Source: Herbinix sp.
GTDB taxonomy: Bacteria; Bacillota; Clostridia; Lachnospirales; Lachnospiraceae
DNA: 56,915 nt
Assembly: GCA_029238935.1 (NCBI GenBank)
Contig: JAQZBN010000037.1
Span: forward strand, 1-56,915
Direction of reading: 5' to 3'
Position numbers and translations under genes: made by a program. Positions within the stretch are counted from its first letter, which is position 1, and every line of letters starts with the position of its first letter. Positions 8,318-15,734 of the stretch are shown in pieces. The notes below the pieces were generated by a model. It searched no databases, was not told the DNA's origin, and saw only the letters and a program-made list of their open reading frames with translations.

Positions 8318-8884
8318 TTACATAAACCAGACCTCGGGATTCGTAGTGGAGATGGAGATTGCTCCGGCAGATAATGCAGCGATCACATCTTCTTTATCCG
8401 AAATCAAACCTCCGGCTATGATAGGTACTGAGGCACTTTGGCAGATTCGTTTTATAACTTTTGGCATTACTCCTGGCAGGATTTCGATAAAATCAGGACG
8501 GATGGTTTCACACTGTTTTCTAATATTCTCATACGCCATGGAATCAATCACAAAAAAACGAAATACCGTAGACAGGTTTAACTCTTTCGCCCGTTTAATC
8601 AAGGTATGCTTCGTTGATATAATTCCGTCGGCCCGCGTATATTTCTTAATATAATCCACGGATACCTCCTTTGTACTTAGCCCACTGATCAAATCCATAT
8701 GCACAATGGCAATTCGTCCGCTGTCTTTAATCGTATTTATAATTTCAGTAATATTGCAGACATCTCCATACAAAACGAAGATTATTTTGCTATCGGATTC
8801 CAGACATCGCTGTAACCCTACTTGATCTTTAATTGCAGCAATAATCGGACATTCTTCCATAACTTCTACAAATGTTTGATTCAT
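8318..8884 (-). CDS. glpP: Glycerol-3-phosphate responsive antiterminator GlpP
   Basis: 188 residues, a TIM-barrel RNA-binding regulator. Family features are HMDLISGLS, a KYTRADGIIST segment, FIEILPGVMPK and the C-terminal IIAGGLISDKED phosphate-binding loop. It binds glycerol-3-phosphate and allows readthrough of leader terminators. The ATG at 8884 is preceded by TGAGGT at suitable spacing, whereas the ATG at 8896 has no ribosome site. A good promoter lies upstream. It sits directly before the broken dehydrogenase and its leader terminator, so its main target in this locus is nonfunctional if the deletion is real. Confidence 0.92.
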   Translation of the reverse strand: MNQTFVEVMEECPIIAAIKDQVGLQRCLESDSKIIFVLYGDVCNITEIINTIKDSGRIAIVHMDLISGLSTKEVSVDYIKKYTRADGIISTKHTLIKRAKELNLSTVFRFFVIDSMAYENIRKQCETIRPDFIEILPGVMPKVIKRICQSASVPIIAGGLISDKEDVIAALSAGAISISTTNPEVWFM

Positions 8885-8914
8885 AACTAACCTCATGATA
8901 TGGTTTTTCTATTA

Positions 8915-8944
8915 TTTATCGAAATACTCCTGAAAATATGTCAA
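8915..8944 (-). promoter_or_regulatory. glpP promoter
   Basis: On the minus strand a perfect TTGACA (8944-8939) is 18 nt from GATAAA (8920-8915), upstream of glpP. It is back to back with the plus-strand promoter at 8959. Confidence 0.6.
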
Positions 8945-8958
8945 ATAAAAAATCTATC

Positions 8959-8987
8959 TTGACAAATTTTTATTGCTGTGCTAATCT
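8959..8987 (+). promoter_or_regulatory. Promoter of the aspS leader
   Basis: TTGACA at 8959-8964, spacer of exactly 17 nt, TAATCT at 8982-8987. Transcription would start near 8994, only about 7 nt before the leader peptide's ribosome site. Confidence 0.75.
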
Positions 8988-9014
8988 GTTTGAAAATTAA
9001 AGGTGGTAGATAAC

Positions 9015-9062
9015 ATGGTATTCTTAAGAAATCAAATTCTTAATAGGGACAATGATAGATAG
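9015..9062 (+). CDS. Asn/Asp-rich leader peptide of the aspS attenuator
   Basis: ATG at 9015 follows AGGTGG (9001-9006) by 8 nt. It encodes MVFLRNQILNRDNDR and stops at TAG 9060-9062. Five of 15 residues are Asn or Asp, with the cluster N-R-D-N-D at the end, upstream of a gene whose product charges tRNA with Asp. The stop codon overlaps the first base of the next RNA stem. This is the layout of a leader peptide that senses tRNA charging. Its translation is not proven. Confidence 0.65.
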   Translation: MVFLRNQILNRDNDR

Positions 9063-9180
9063 CGCTTGTAGCTGTGAGTAATCATAGGTGCAAGCGCTTA
9101 AAGTCTTGTGCCTATGTGGAATAAATAATTGCAGGTGAAAACTAGTTTACGATCACTTGTAAAAATAAGAACCACATTGG
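9061..9180 (+). promoter_or_regulatory. Attenuator with competing helices upstream of aspS
   Basis: Helix 1:2 pairs AGCGCTTG (9061-9068) with CAAGCGCT (9091-9098). Helix 2:3 pairs 9083-9091 with 9108-9116 (seven Watson-Crick and two G-U pairs) and overlaps 1:2. An antiterminator pairs CCTATGTGG (9111-9119) with CCACATTGG (9172-9180), with one mismatch. CCTATGTGG matches the terminator's own 3' arm (9205-9213) in 8 of 9 bases, so it is a decoy arm. No T-box consensus is present. Confidence 0.65.
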
Positions 9181-9219
9181 TGAAATTATGATATTTTCAT
9201 AATACCGATGTGGTTTTTT
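9170..9219 (+). terminator. Attenuator terminator upstream of aspS
   Basis: The left arm starts AACCACATTGG at 9170, the right arm ends ATGTGGTT at 9215, with an inner ATTATGA/TCATAAT extension. A run of six T (9214-9219) follows. It is a strong intrinsic terminator 140 nt before the aspS start, so it must be read through for expression from the leader promoter. The 9220-9360 stretch after it has a small ACCCT/AGGGT hairpin and a GGACAT/ATGTCC hairpin, but no further promoter that I can defend. Confidence 0.85.
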
Positions 9220-9360
9220 ATACCATTTTTTATGGCACTTTAACTGGGATTACCCTACTTAGGGTGGAAAGGTTGTGATAGGATGGGACATAAGGATGAT
9301 GTCCGTATGGATACGATCTTCTCTAGATTCTAATTTTATAATAAGAAGGGAGAATTTTAT

Positions 9361-10686
9361 ATGTTAAATATCAATGGGACAATCAAAAATAATTCAGTAG
9401 AACCGGAGGAGTTAGGAAACTGTATCGGTAAAGAGATCAAATTACAAGGGGCTATTTATAAAATTCGTTTGATGAGCGGTTTTGCTTTTGTTATTCTTAG
9501 ATCGAAGCAAAAGTTAGTCCAATGTGTGTATGGTGAGGAATTTTCAAATTTTAATATAAATGAACTCAAAGAAGAGGCTTGCGTTATCATTACAGGTGAA
9601 GTAGTCGCCGAAGAACGTTCCAGAACCGGATATGAAGTTCGTATAAAATCCGTTCAGGTTTTATCCACACCAACCGAAGAATTGCCGGTGGTTATCAACA
9701 ACAAAAAGCTAGACCTGTCGATAGAAACTTTACTGGATTATCGACCACTAACCTTACGAAATGAAAAGGAACGGGCAATCTTTAAGCTGCAGGAAGGAAT
9801 TTGTAGGGGATTTCGTACCTTTTTAACCGAGCAGAAATTTACTGAGATTCACTCTCCAAAGATTGTTCATTCAGGAGCCGAAGGCGGAGCGAATATTTTC
9901 AAAATGGATTACTTCGGTAAGGAAGCCTATTTAGCGCAAAGTCCACAATTCTATAAGCAAACCATGGTCGGAGTATATGAACGGGTATTTGAGATTGCTC
10001 CGGTATACCGTGCGGAGAAGCATGATACTTCAAGACATTTGAATGAATATATCAGTGTTGACTTTGAGATGGGTTACATTGAGAGCTTTTATGACCTGAT
10101 GCAGATGGAGACGAGAATGCTTCGCTCTTGTATCGAATACATCAGGAAAGAATACTCCTATGAATTAGAGCTCCTCTCCGTTCATATGCCGGAAATCACC
10201 GAAATTCCTTCCATTAAATTTGCGGAAGCTAAAGAGTTGATTTCCAAGGAATATCACAGAGAAATCAAAGATATGGATGATTTTGAACCGGAAGAAGAAA
10301 AGTTATTGTATGAAGTAATCAAGAAGAAAGCCGGTTGTGAATTTGTTTTTGTGACACATTATCCCAGTAAGAAACGACCATTTTATGCTATGGAAGATCC
10401 TGAAAATACGGAGGAAACCTTAAGCTTTGACCTTTTATTTCGAGGTCTTGAGATTACCACCGGCGGGCAGCGTATTCATAATTATCAGGAGCAAGTTGCG
10501 AAGATGTTATCTCGAGGTATGACACCAGAATTGTTTGAAAGTTACCTTATGATTCACAAGTATGGTATGCCACCTCATGGAGGTCTTGGTCTTGGGTTGG
10601 AGCGCTTCACCAGCCGATTGTTAGAACTTCCTAATGTACGTTATTGCTCCTTATTCCCAAGAGACTTAAAAAGAGTTACACCGTAA
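9361..10686 (+). CDS. aspS: Aspartyl-tRNA synthetase, archaeal/eukaryotic type (likely nondiscriminating)
   Basis: 441 residues, shorter than the 590-residue bacterial AspRS because the bacterial insertion domain is absent. An N-terminal OB anticodon-binding domain (about 15-110) is followed by the class II core. Motif 2 is in FEIAPVYRAEKHDTSRHLNEY (about 208-228), GGQRIH is near 375, and motif 3 is GLGLGLERF (about 408-416). The sequence follows the archaeal AspRS pattern, including PFYAMEDPE and KYGMPPHGG. In bacteria such enzymes usually make both Asp-tRNA(Asp) and Asp-tRNA(Asn), the latter amidated by GatCAB. Nondiscrimination is inferred, not visible. AGGGAGA precedes the start. Expression appears controlled by the upstream attenuator. 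Confidence 0.9.
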   Translation: MLNINGTIKNNSVEPEELGNCIGKEIKLQGAIYKIRLMSGFAFVILRSKQKLVQCVYGEEFSNFNINELKEEACVIITGEVVAEERSRTGYEVRIKSVQVLSTPTEELPVVINNKKLDLSIETLLDYRPLTLRNEKERAIFKLQEGICRGFRTFLTEQKFTEIHSPKIVHSGAEGGANIFKMDYFGKEAYLAQSPQFYKQTMVGVYERVFEIAPVYRAEKHDTSRHLNEYISVDFEMGYIESFYDLMQMETRMLRSCIEYIRKEYSYELELLSVHMPEITEIPSIKFAEAKELISKEYHREIKDMDDFEPEEEKLLYEVIKKKAGCEFVFVTHYPSKKRPFYAMEDPENTEETLSFDLLFRGLEITTGGQRIHNYQEQVAKMLSRGMTPELFESYLMIHKYGMPPHGGLGLGLERFTSRLLELPNVRYCSLFPRDLKRVTP

Positions 10687-10730
10687 TTTATTTTGATTAT
10701 TTGTATATTAATTACTTTATAACATAAAAT

Positions 10731-10796
10731 AAGAACCACCAGAGGATACACCTACTTACACATTTTAAGGTGTATATCCTCTGCTCGTTCTTATTT
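10731..10796 (+). terminator. Terminator of aspS
   Basis: A long stem: AAGAAC (10731-10736) with GTTCTT (10787-10792), and inside it CAGAGGATACACCT with AGGTGTATATCCTCTG. The trailing TTATTT is a modest T-run. Confidence 0.8.
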
Positions 10797-10802
10797 AAAA
10801 AA

Positions 10803-10834
10803 TGCCCCAACTGAAACTAAGTCGAGTCAGGGCA
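10803..10834 (-). terminator. Terminator of the possible spore protein gene
   Basis: On the minus strand TGCCC (10834-10830) pairs with GGGCA (10807-10803) and is followed by a run of six T. It lies just after the stop at 10859 and is convergent with the aspS terminator. Confidence 0.75.
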
Positions 10835-10858
10835 CCTTTCGAAGAAAGCTAACGCAAA

Positions 10859-11251
10859 TTACTTATAAGACTCCATCTGTTCCTTTCGATGTTTCTGTTT
10901 TTCCTTTGCATTTTCCAGGGCATTTTGATCCATATGGTCGGCGTTATGATTAATATAGCCTTCTGCATACCGATAGCGCTTTTCCAGATTAGCTTGATCG
11001 TTATTAGAACTATTCTCTCCGTGAACGATAATGTCTTTGAGATGTTCAACCTCTTCTTTGCGCTGCTGCTGAATTTTCTCCGCATTATCAATGTTGTTTG
11101 GATTCGATATATCAGAATCTGCATACTGCTCCAGATGTCTTTCAGTCCTAGTTTCTCTTTCAACCAAGTTAACCAGATGATCAACTCTTCTTTCATTTTC
11201 CAAGCATTTCTTTTCTTTTTGATCGGAGTTGTTATTCTTGTCATGATTCAT
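10859..11251 (-). CDS. Small hydrophilic protein, possibly two Tlp-like spore protein repeats
   Basis: 130 residues from the ATG at 11251, chosen because AAAGGTGGG lies just before it. The upstream ATG at 11272 lacks a site. Very rich in Asn, Glu, Gln, Lys and His, with no hydrophobic core. Two halves look alike: each starts (V-D/E-H-L), has an AD/AE segment and ends in a basic N-A-x-x-x-Q-x-x-R-K-E helix. The spacing recalls the small acid-soluble spore protein Tlp, doubled. This is a resemblance by eye only. No other function can be suggested. Confidence 0.6.
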   Translation of the reverse strand: MNHDKNNNSDQKEKKCLENERRVDHLVNLVERETRTERHLEQYADSDISNPNNIDNAEKIQQQRKEEVEHLKDIIVHGENSSNNDQANLEKRYRYAEGYINHNADHMDQNALENAKEKQKHRKEQMESYK

Positions 11252-11397
11252 GATTTGCCCACCTTTCATCAAATTGCGAGATCTCGTTATGGAACTTAGA
11301 TTTCTCCAGATTATTTTCTCCTTAGTATCCTGTTGTTATTCTATTAACTGCTTTTCATACTGCTCCAATTTATGCGATAAATAGAAAAAAATTTTTT

Positions 11398-11495
11398 TTA
11401 ATAGGGTCAGGCACCATGAACATGGTGCCTGACCCTATTAACAGATTATGAACGAAGCGTGAACAGTCGTTCACAGTGCCTGACCCCTTAATAGG
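11398..11495. repeat. REP-like palindromic element (GGGTCAGGCACC motif)
   Basis: Two perfect 21-bp arms, 11398-11418 and 11421-11441, each with TAATAGGGTCAGGCACCATG or its complement, are separated by only 2 nt. A third partial copy (AGTGCCTGACCCCTTAATAGG) lies at 11475-11495, and GTGAAC/GTTCAC arms lie between. GGGTCAGGCAC palindromes recur in many bacterial genomes (from memory). The element lies at the 3' end of the next gene and also forms a hairpin with a T-run on the minus strand, so it can act as its terminator. Confidence 0.8.
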
Positions 11496-14401
11496 TTTTT
11501 GTTGTAGATTGCTTGAGCTTGTTCAACCTCGAGAGGTTTGCTGAAGTAATAACCTTGGATATAGTCACATTCAACCTCTTTGAGACGCTCGTATTGTTTA
11601 CAGTCCTCAATTCCTTCCGCTGTTATCTCAAGGTCAAGACTATGAGCCAGGGAAATGATACTGTTCATAACTTTAATATTTTCAAATTGTAAGAATTTAT
11701 CACTTAAAGACTTGTCCAGTTTTACATGATCTACTGGTATGTAGGTGAGGTAATTGATTGAGGAATAACCGGTACCAAAATCGTCCATTGCTATCTTAAC
11801 ACCAAGCTTACGGAGTGCATAAAGGAACTCAATTGTATAATCCGTCTCATCAACTAGGATACTCTCGGTTATTTCGATTTCCAGGTATTTCGGATCCAAT
11901 TCATTTTGCTTTAAGGTTTGATCCAGGAACTCAAGGTAATTTAAATCTCGTATCTGTTTACTCGAAAAATTGATGGATACAATCTTCGGCGGAAACCCGA
12001 GCTTTTTCCACCGTGCCAATTGTTCAATCGCTTCCTTTGTAACCTTTCGACCAATCTCGAGGATCAGATCAGATTCTTCGGCAATTTTAATAAATACATT
12101 CGGCGGAATGTTATGATCTCTTAACCGTAATAGAGCTTCAAAGCCTTCAATCTCACCGGTTTGAACCGCAACACGAGGTTGGTATACCAGATATATTCCA
12201 TCTTCTTTGACTGCTCTTCGAAGGATTGATTCAATTCCAGCCTTTTCTCTGAGACTTTCTTGCATACTTTCATTGTAATATAGATAACGATTTTTACCGG
12301 TATGCTTTACTCGATACATTGCAGTATCAGCATTCATGATCAGTTGATCCATATTGTCACTATCGATTGGATATCGAGTTATTCCCATGCTAATTTCAAT
12401 AAAATGTTCTTTTCGCCCTATATTGAACGGTTTTTTAAATATGTCTAGTATTTTATGAATGTAGCAATCAATTTGGCTTATTTCCGTTTCTTCTGACAAT
12501 AAAATCAGGAACTCATCTCCGCCGAAACGGGAGACAAATATTTTTTCATTATTCATTGCTGTTAAACGATCCGCAATTTCTTTTAACAATAAATCACCAT
12601 AGACATGACCAAGGGTATCGTTGATTTCTTTGAAATTATCAATATCTAAAAGCATGATTGCTAAAGGCCGATCTAATGAAATCTCTTCGTTTAGTTTATT
12701 CATAAAGCTGAGCCTGTTTGGTAAATCCGTCAGGTAATCATGACTAGCAAGATGTTCAATGTATAGCTCCTGTTCCTTGGTCTTTGTAATATCAAGTATG
12801 ATACCATTTAACATTACCATTTTGCCTTTTGAATCTTTAATTCCTTTTCCGCGAATCATCATCCATTTTGGACTGTTATCAGTTGTCTTTAATGGTAACT
12901 GCATATTGATTTCTGATTTTTCTTCTTTTAAAAATTTATAGTATTCATCAAACATTAATTCCTTTGCATCAGCTTCTAATACCTTATCGCAGAAGGAATC
13001 GATTTCTTCATATTCGCCAACGGATTGTCCAATAATATTTTGGAAATTCTCGGAAAAATGTACTACTTTCTTCTTTATATCAATCTCCCAGACGGCACTA
13101 TTCGTTCCACTGATGGAGATTTCATATTTTTCATTCAAGGTTTTAATTTTATCCGTGGTTTCTTGACTCTTTATGTATTGATCTCTCAGCTCTTCTTCGG
13201 TTGCTGCCAGTTCTTCATAGGTTTGGGTTAATTTTTCATGACTTTCCTTTAAGGCTTTTTCTGTTGTTCTTTGTTTGATATTATCTAGTACTAATAGAAA
13301 AGAAAAGATAATTAGTATTGTAATAATCATCGAGATAATCCAAACCAAATCTTTATACTGTTCGTAAAAGCCTACACTTTTGTTGATAAAGGTTGTATCG
13401 GGAGGAACCAGACTTATGTTAATGTTATATTTCTGCAGCAGTTCATAATCAAGGATATATCGATTAGGACTATCCATAATTACATCAATTGACTCAATCG
13501 GAATGCCCTCCAATACTTTCTTCACCATTTTAGCTGCCATCTTGCCCGCATCCTCGAAGGAAACCATCTTTCCACCGATCAATCCTTTTCCTATACCACC
13601 AACCGTAGGTCGATAAACCGGAACCTTGGAATGCTCCCGAAAAAATTCTGCTGCTTCATCAATGGTAATATACGTTCCGTTCTTATCACTATACATACTA
13701 AGATAAAGAAGTATGGTATCTTCCCCATAATTCTCTATGATTACAGCTAATTCATCGAACGTATAATCAGAGGTATTGATGGTCTCAAACTGTAAGTTTG
13801 GAAATTCCTCTTTATGCTCCATAAACTGATTGATGTCACCGACTCCGGTATAGGTTGCATCCACAAAAGCAATAATCTTGGTTGCTTTAGGATTAAATTT
13901 TAGAGCCAGTTCAATGTTATCCTTCAAAGATATTTCTTCATAAATTCCGGTGATATAAGGGTTTTCATCGGCTCGTTCTGCTCTGTTTATATCGTTAATC
14001 CCCAAGAATACAATGGGCAGATTTTTAAATAACTCCTGCTGATAATCCATAGCAAATTGCAAAGCATGATCATCTCCGACGATCAGAGCATCATAGGGTT
14101 TGAGATAGCTTAATTTATATTTTAAATATGTATGGAAAAGTTCAATGTTTTCTGCAGTATTAATCCTTTTCATATCCATATACTCAACATCTACTTGATA
14201 ATCAGTGGATGTCAATAACTCTTTCATTCCTTTTACTTGAAGTGGGACAGAGTCAAAACTCTCACTATAGGAGCTGATAAAAAGCACCCTCTTTAAATCA
14301 CCCATGGCATCGGTTGATTTTCCATGAATTAACATCAGACTAAAACATATCACCAAAAAACAAATATACTTTAGATACCTGGATAATCCTTCGAGATACA
14401 A
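11471..14401 (-). CDS. Membrane sensor with substrate-binding-like, PAS, GGDEF and EAL domains
   Basis: 976 residues. A signal-type helix (about 8-30) leads to an extracellular ABC-type substrate-binding-like domain (about 36-330). A membrane helix (about 350-372), a coiled coil and a PAS domain (about 425-550) follow, then GGDEF (FGGDEF intact, about 650) and EAL (about 720-970). The EAL domain keeps EALLRL, ESI, DDFGTGYSS, KLD and EGIE, so both c-di-GMP synthesis and cleavage are possible. There is no RxxD inhibition site before GGDEF. The start is TTG at 14401, with GGGAGGGTG upstream. The last seven residues (LLRGQAL) and the stop codon are supplied by the REP-like element. Confidence 0.88.
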   Translation of the reverse strand: MYLEGLSRYLKYICFLVICFSLMLIHGKSTDAMGDLKRVLFISSYSESFDSVPLQVKGMKELLTSTDYQVDVEYMDMKRINTAENIELFHTYLKYKLSYLKPYDALIVGDDHALQFAMDYQQELFKNLPIVFLGINDINRAERADENPYITGIYEEISLKDNIELALKFNPKATKIIAFVDATYTGVGDINQFMEHKEEFPNLQFETINTSDYTFDELAVIIENYGEDTILLYLSMYSDKNGTYITIDEAAEFFREHSKVPVYRPTVGGIGKGLIGGKMVSFEDAGKMAAKMVKKVLEGIPIESIDVIMDSPNRYILDYELLQKYNINISLVPPDTTFINKSVGFYEQYKDLVWIISMIITILIIFSFLLVLDNIKQRTTEKALKESHEKLTQTYEELAATEEELRDQYIKSQETTDKIKTLNEKYEISISGTNSAVWEIDIKKKVVHFSENFQNIIGQSVGEYEEIDSFCDKVLEADAKELMFDEYYKFLKEEKSEINMQLPLKTTDNSPKWMMIRGKGIKDSKGKMVMLNGIILDITKTKEQELYIEHLASHDYLTDLPNRLSFMNKLNEEISLDRPLAIMLLDIDNFKEINDTLGHVYGDLLLKEIADRLTAMNNEKIFVSRFGGDEFLILLSEETEISQIDCYIHKILDIFKKPFNIGRKEHFIEISMGITRYPIDSDNMDQLIMNADTAMYRVKHTGKNRYLYYNESMQESLREKAGIESILRRAVKEDGIYLVYQPRVAVQTGEIEGFEALLRLRDHNIPPNVFIKIAEESDLILEIGRKVTKEAIEQLARWKKLGFPPKIVSINFSSKQIRDLNYLEFLDQTLKQNELDPKYLEIEITESILVDETDYTIEFLYALRKLGVKIAMDDFGTGYSSINYLTYIPVDHVKLDKSLSDKFLQFENIKVMNSIISLAHSLDLEITAEGIEDCKQYERLKEVECDYIQGYYFSKPLEVEQAQAIYNKNLLRGQAL

Positions 14402-14605
14402 GTTTTCACCCTCCCCTAGTGCAAAAAATCGTCGTATTTTGTTTAATTATACATTATTTTAAGATATTTATCAATCTTTTCCAATACAATCTTTTGTAAA
14501 ATTTATCAAATATAACTATTTTCCATAAATTCTCATTTACCATTCAAATTTTTTCATTTTTACTTAAATCCATAGGATGGTTCTAGCTTTTTATCAAAAA
14601 AATGA

Positions 14606-14636
14606 TATAATAAGAATTGATACTATACTTAGGAGG
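14606..14636 (+). promoter_or_regulatory. -10 box and ribosome site of the GNAT gene
   Basis: TATAAT at 14606-14611 has no clear -35. AGGAGG at 14631-14636 is 7 nt from ATG at 14644, which decides that start over the TTG at 14617. Confidence 0.6.
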
Positions 14637-14643
14637 CTTACCT

Positions 14644-15147
14644 ATGTCCAACACGAAAGATAACATAATACTGCGATTTGCAACCGAGCAAGATGTGCCG
14701 TCGATCCTTGAATTTATCAAAGGTTTGGCTGAATATGAGAAAATGGCAGATCAAGTAATCGCAACGGAAGAAATTCTACAGGATTCTCTATTTGTACGGA
14801 AAGCTGCTGAAGTTATTATTGCAGAATACCAAAGCGTACCTGCAGCATTTGCTTTATTCTTCCATAATTTCTCCACCTTTCTTGGAAAGCCGGGGATTTA
14901 TCTGGAAGATATCTATGTAAAGCCTGAATTTCGTGATAAGGGTATTGGATCCAAGATGATTTCTTACCTTGCTAAACTAGCGGTAGAACGTAATTGTGAC
15001 CGGTTAGAATGGGTATGTTTAGATTGGAACGAGCCATCCATCCGTTTTTATAAGCAAATTGGAGCCATCCCTATGGACGATTGGACGATTTACCGTGTAC
15101 AGGACCATGCTCTCATTCATCTTGCATATCAAAGTGAAAATGATTAA
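14644..15147 (+). CDS. GNAT family N-acetyltransferase (diamine/polyamine acetyltransferase-like)
   Basis: 167 residues, one GNAT domain. The N-terminal pattern (I-L-R-F-A-T-E-Q-D then GLAEYEKM), the acetyl-CoA loop in VKPEFRDKGIGSKM (about 100-113) and the WNEPSIRFYKQIGA motif near 140 match the spermidine/spermine acetyltransferase-like branch. It would transfer acetyl from acetyl-CoA to an amine in the cytosol. The exact substrate is unknown. The VanZ gene begins 53 nt downstream on the same strand. Confidence 0.85.
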   Translation: MSNTKDNIILRFATEQDVPSILEFIKGLAEYEKMADQVIATEEILQDSLFVRKAAEVIIAEYQSVPAAFALFFHNFSTFLGKPGIYLEDIYVKPEFRDKGIGSKMISYLAKLAVERNCDRLEWVCLDWNEPSIRFYKQIGAIPMDDWTIYRVQDHALIHLAYQSEND

Positions 15148-15200
15148 GTTCATGTAAAAGAACCAATAATGTTACCATCAAAGGAAAGGTGGTAATAAAT

Positions 15201-15704
15201 ATGAGAACCAGAAAAACAACTATGGTATTATCTTGGTCGCTGGTTATCTTTTGGATGCTTTTGATCTTTTATCTGTCTTCACAGACAGGAAGTGAGTCCA
15301 ATCTCTTAAGCCGTACGGTTACCGACTGGCTTATCAAGATCTTTGGACCATATATAACTCTGGATATACAGACAAGTACATTGACTGATGTCGTTACTGT
15401 TCTAAATAACGAGGTGAGAAATGCAGGCCATATTCTACTGTATTTTATATTGGGTATTCTCGTGATTAATTCAGTTATTCATAATGGACGTAAGTTGTTT
15501 CGGGGATTTCATATCTCCTTATTCGTATGCCTGATGTATTCCATCAGTGACGAAATCCATCAAATATACGTTCCCGGCAGGGGTTTTGAAATGCACGATA
15601 TACTCTTAGATAACATCGGTGCATTGATGGGAATTGTATTATTTGGTTCTGTGAAAGCATTTTTCTATTTATGTTTCGGAGAAAGGTTACTTACTAAAAA
15701 ATAA
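15201..15704 (+). CDS. VanZ-like family membrane protein
   Basis: 167 residues with four predicted membrane helices (about 7-25, 72-92, 100-118 and 138-158). Family marks are YLSSQTG after the first helix, N-x-G-H and a DEIHQIYVPGRG loop. In enterococci VanZ gives low-level teicoplanin resistance. Most VanZ-like proteins have no assigned role. ATG at 15201 is preferred because AGGAAAGG (15182-15189) lies 11 nt before it, and the upstream GTG would overlap that site. Confidence 0.85.
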   Translation: MRTRKTTMVLSWSLVIFWMLLIFYLSSQTGSESNLLSRTVTDWLIKIFGPYITLDIQTSTLTDVVTVLNNEVRNAGHILLYFILGILVINSVIHNGRKLFRGFHISLFVCLMYSISDEIHQIYVPGRGFEMHDILLDNIGALMGIVLFGSVKAFFYLCFGERLLTKK

Positions 15705-15734
15705 AACACGTGCCATATACCGGCACTAGGAAAA

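Noticed and set aside
9250..9300. AGGGTGGAAAGGT before aspS as a T-box core
   Set aside because: It lacks ACCGCG, lies after rather than before the terminator, and no stem I is seen. The attenuator reading fits the sequence better.
10849..11244. 131-residue ORF on the minus strand overlapping the Tlp-like gene
   Set aside because: Same strand in another frame. It has no ribosome site and an atypical Ile/Lys/Trp composition, while the other frame has a clear start and plausible repeats.
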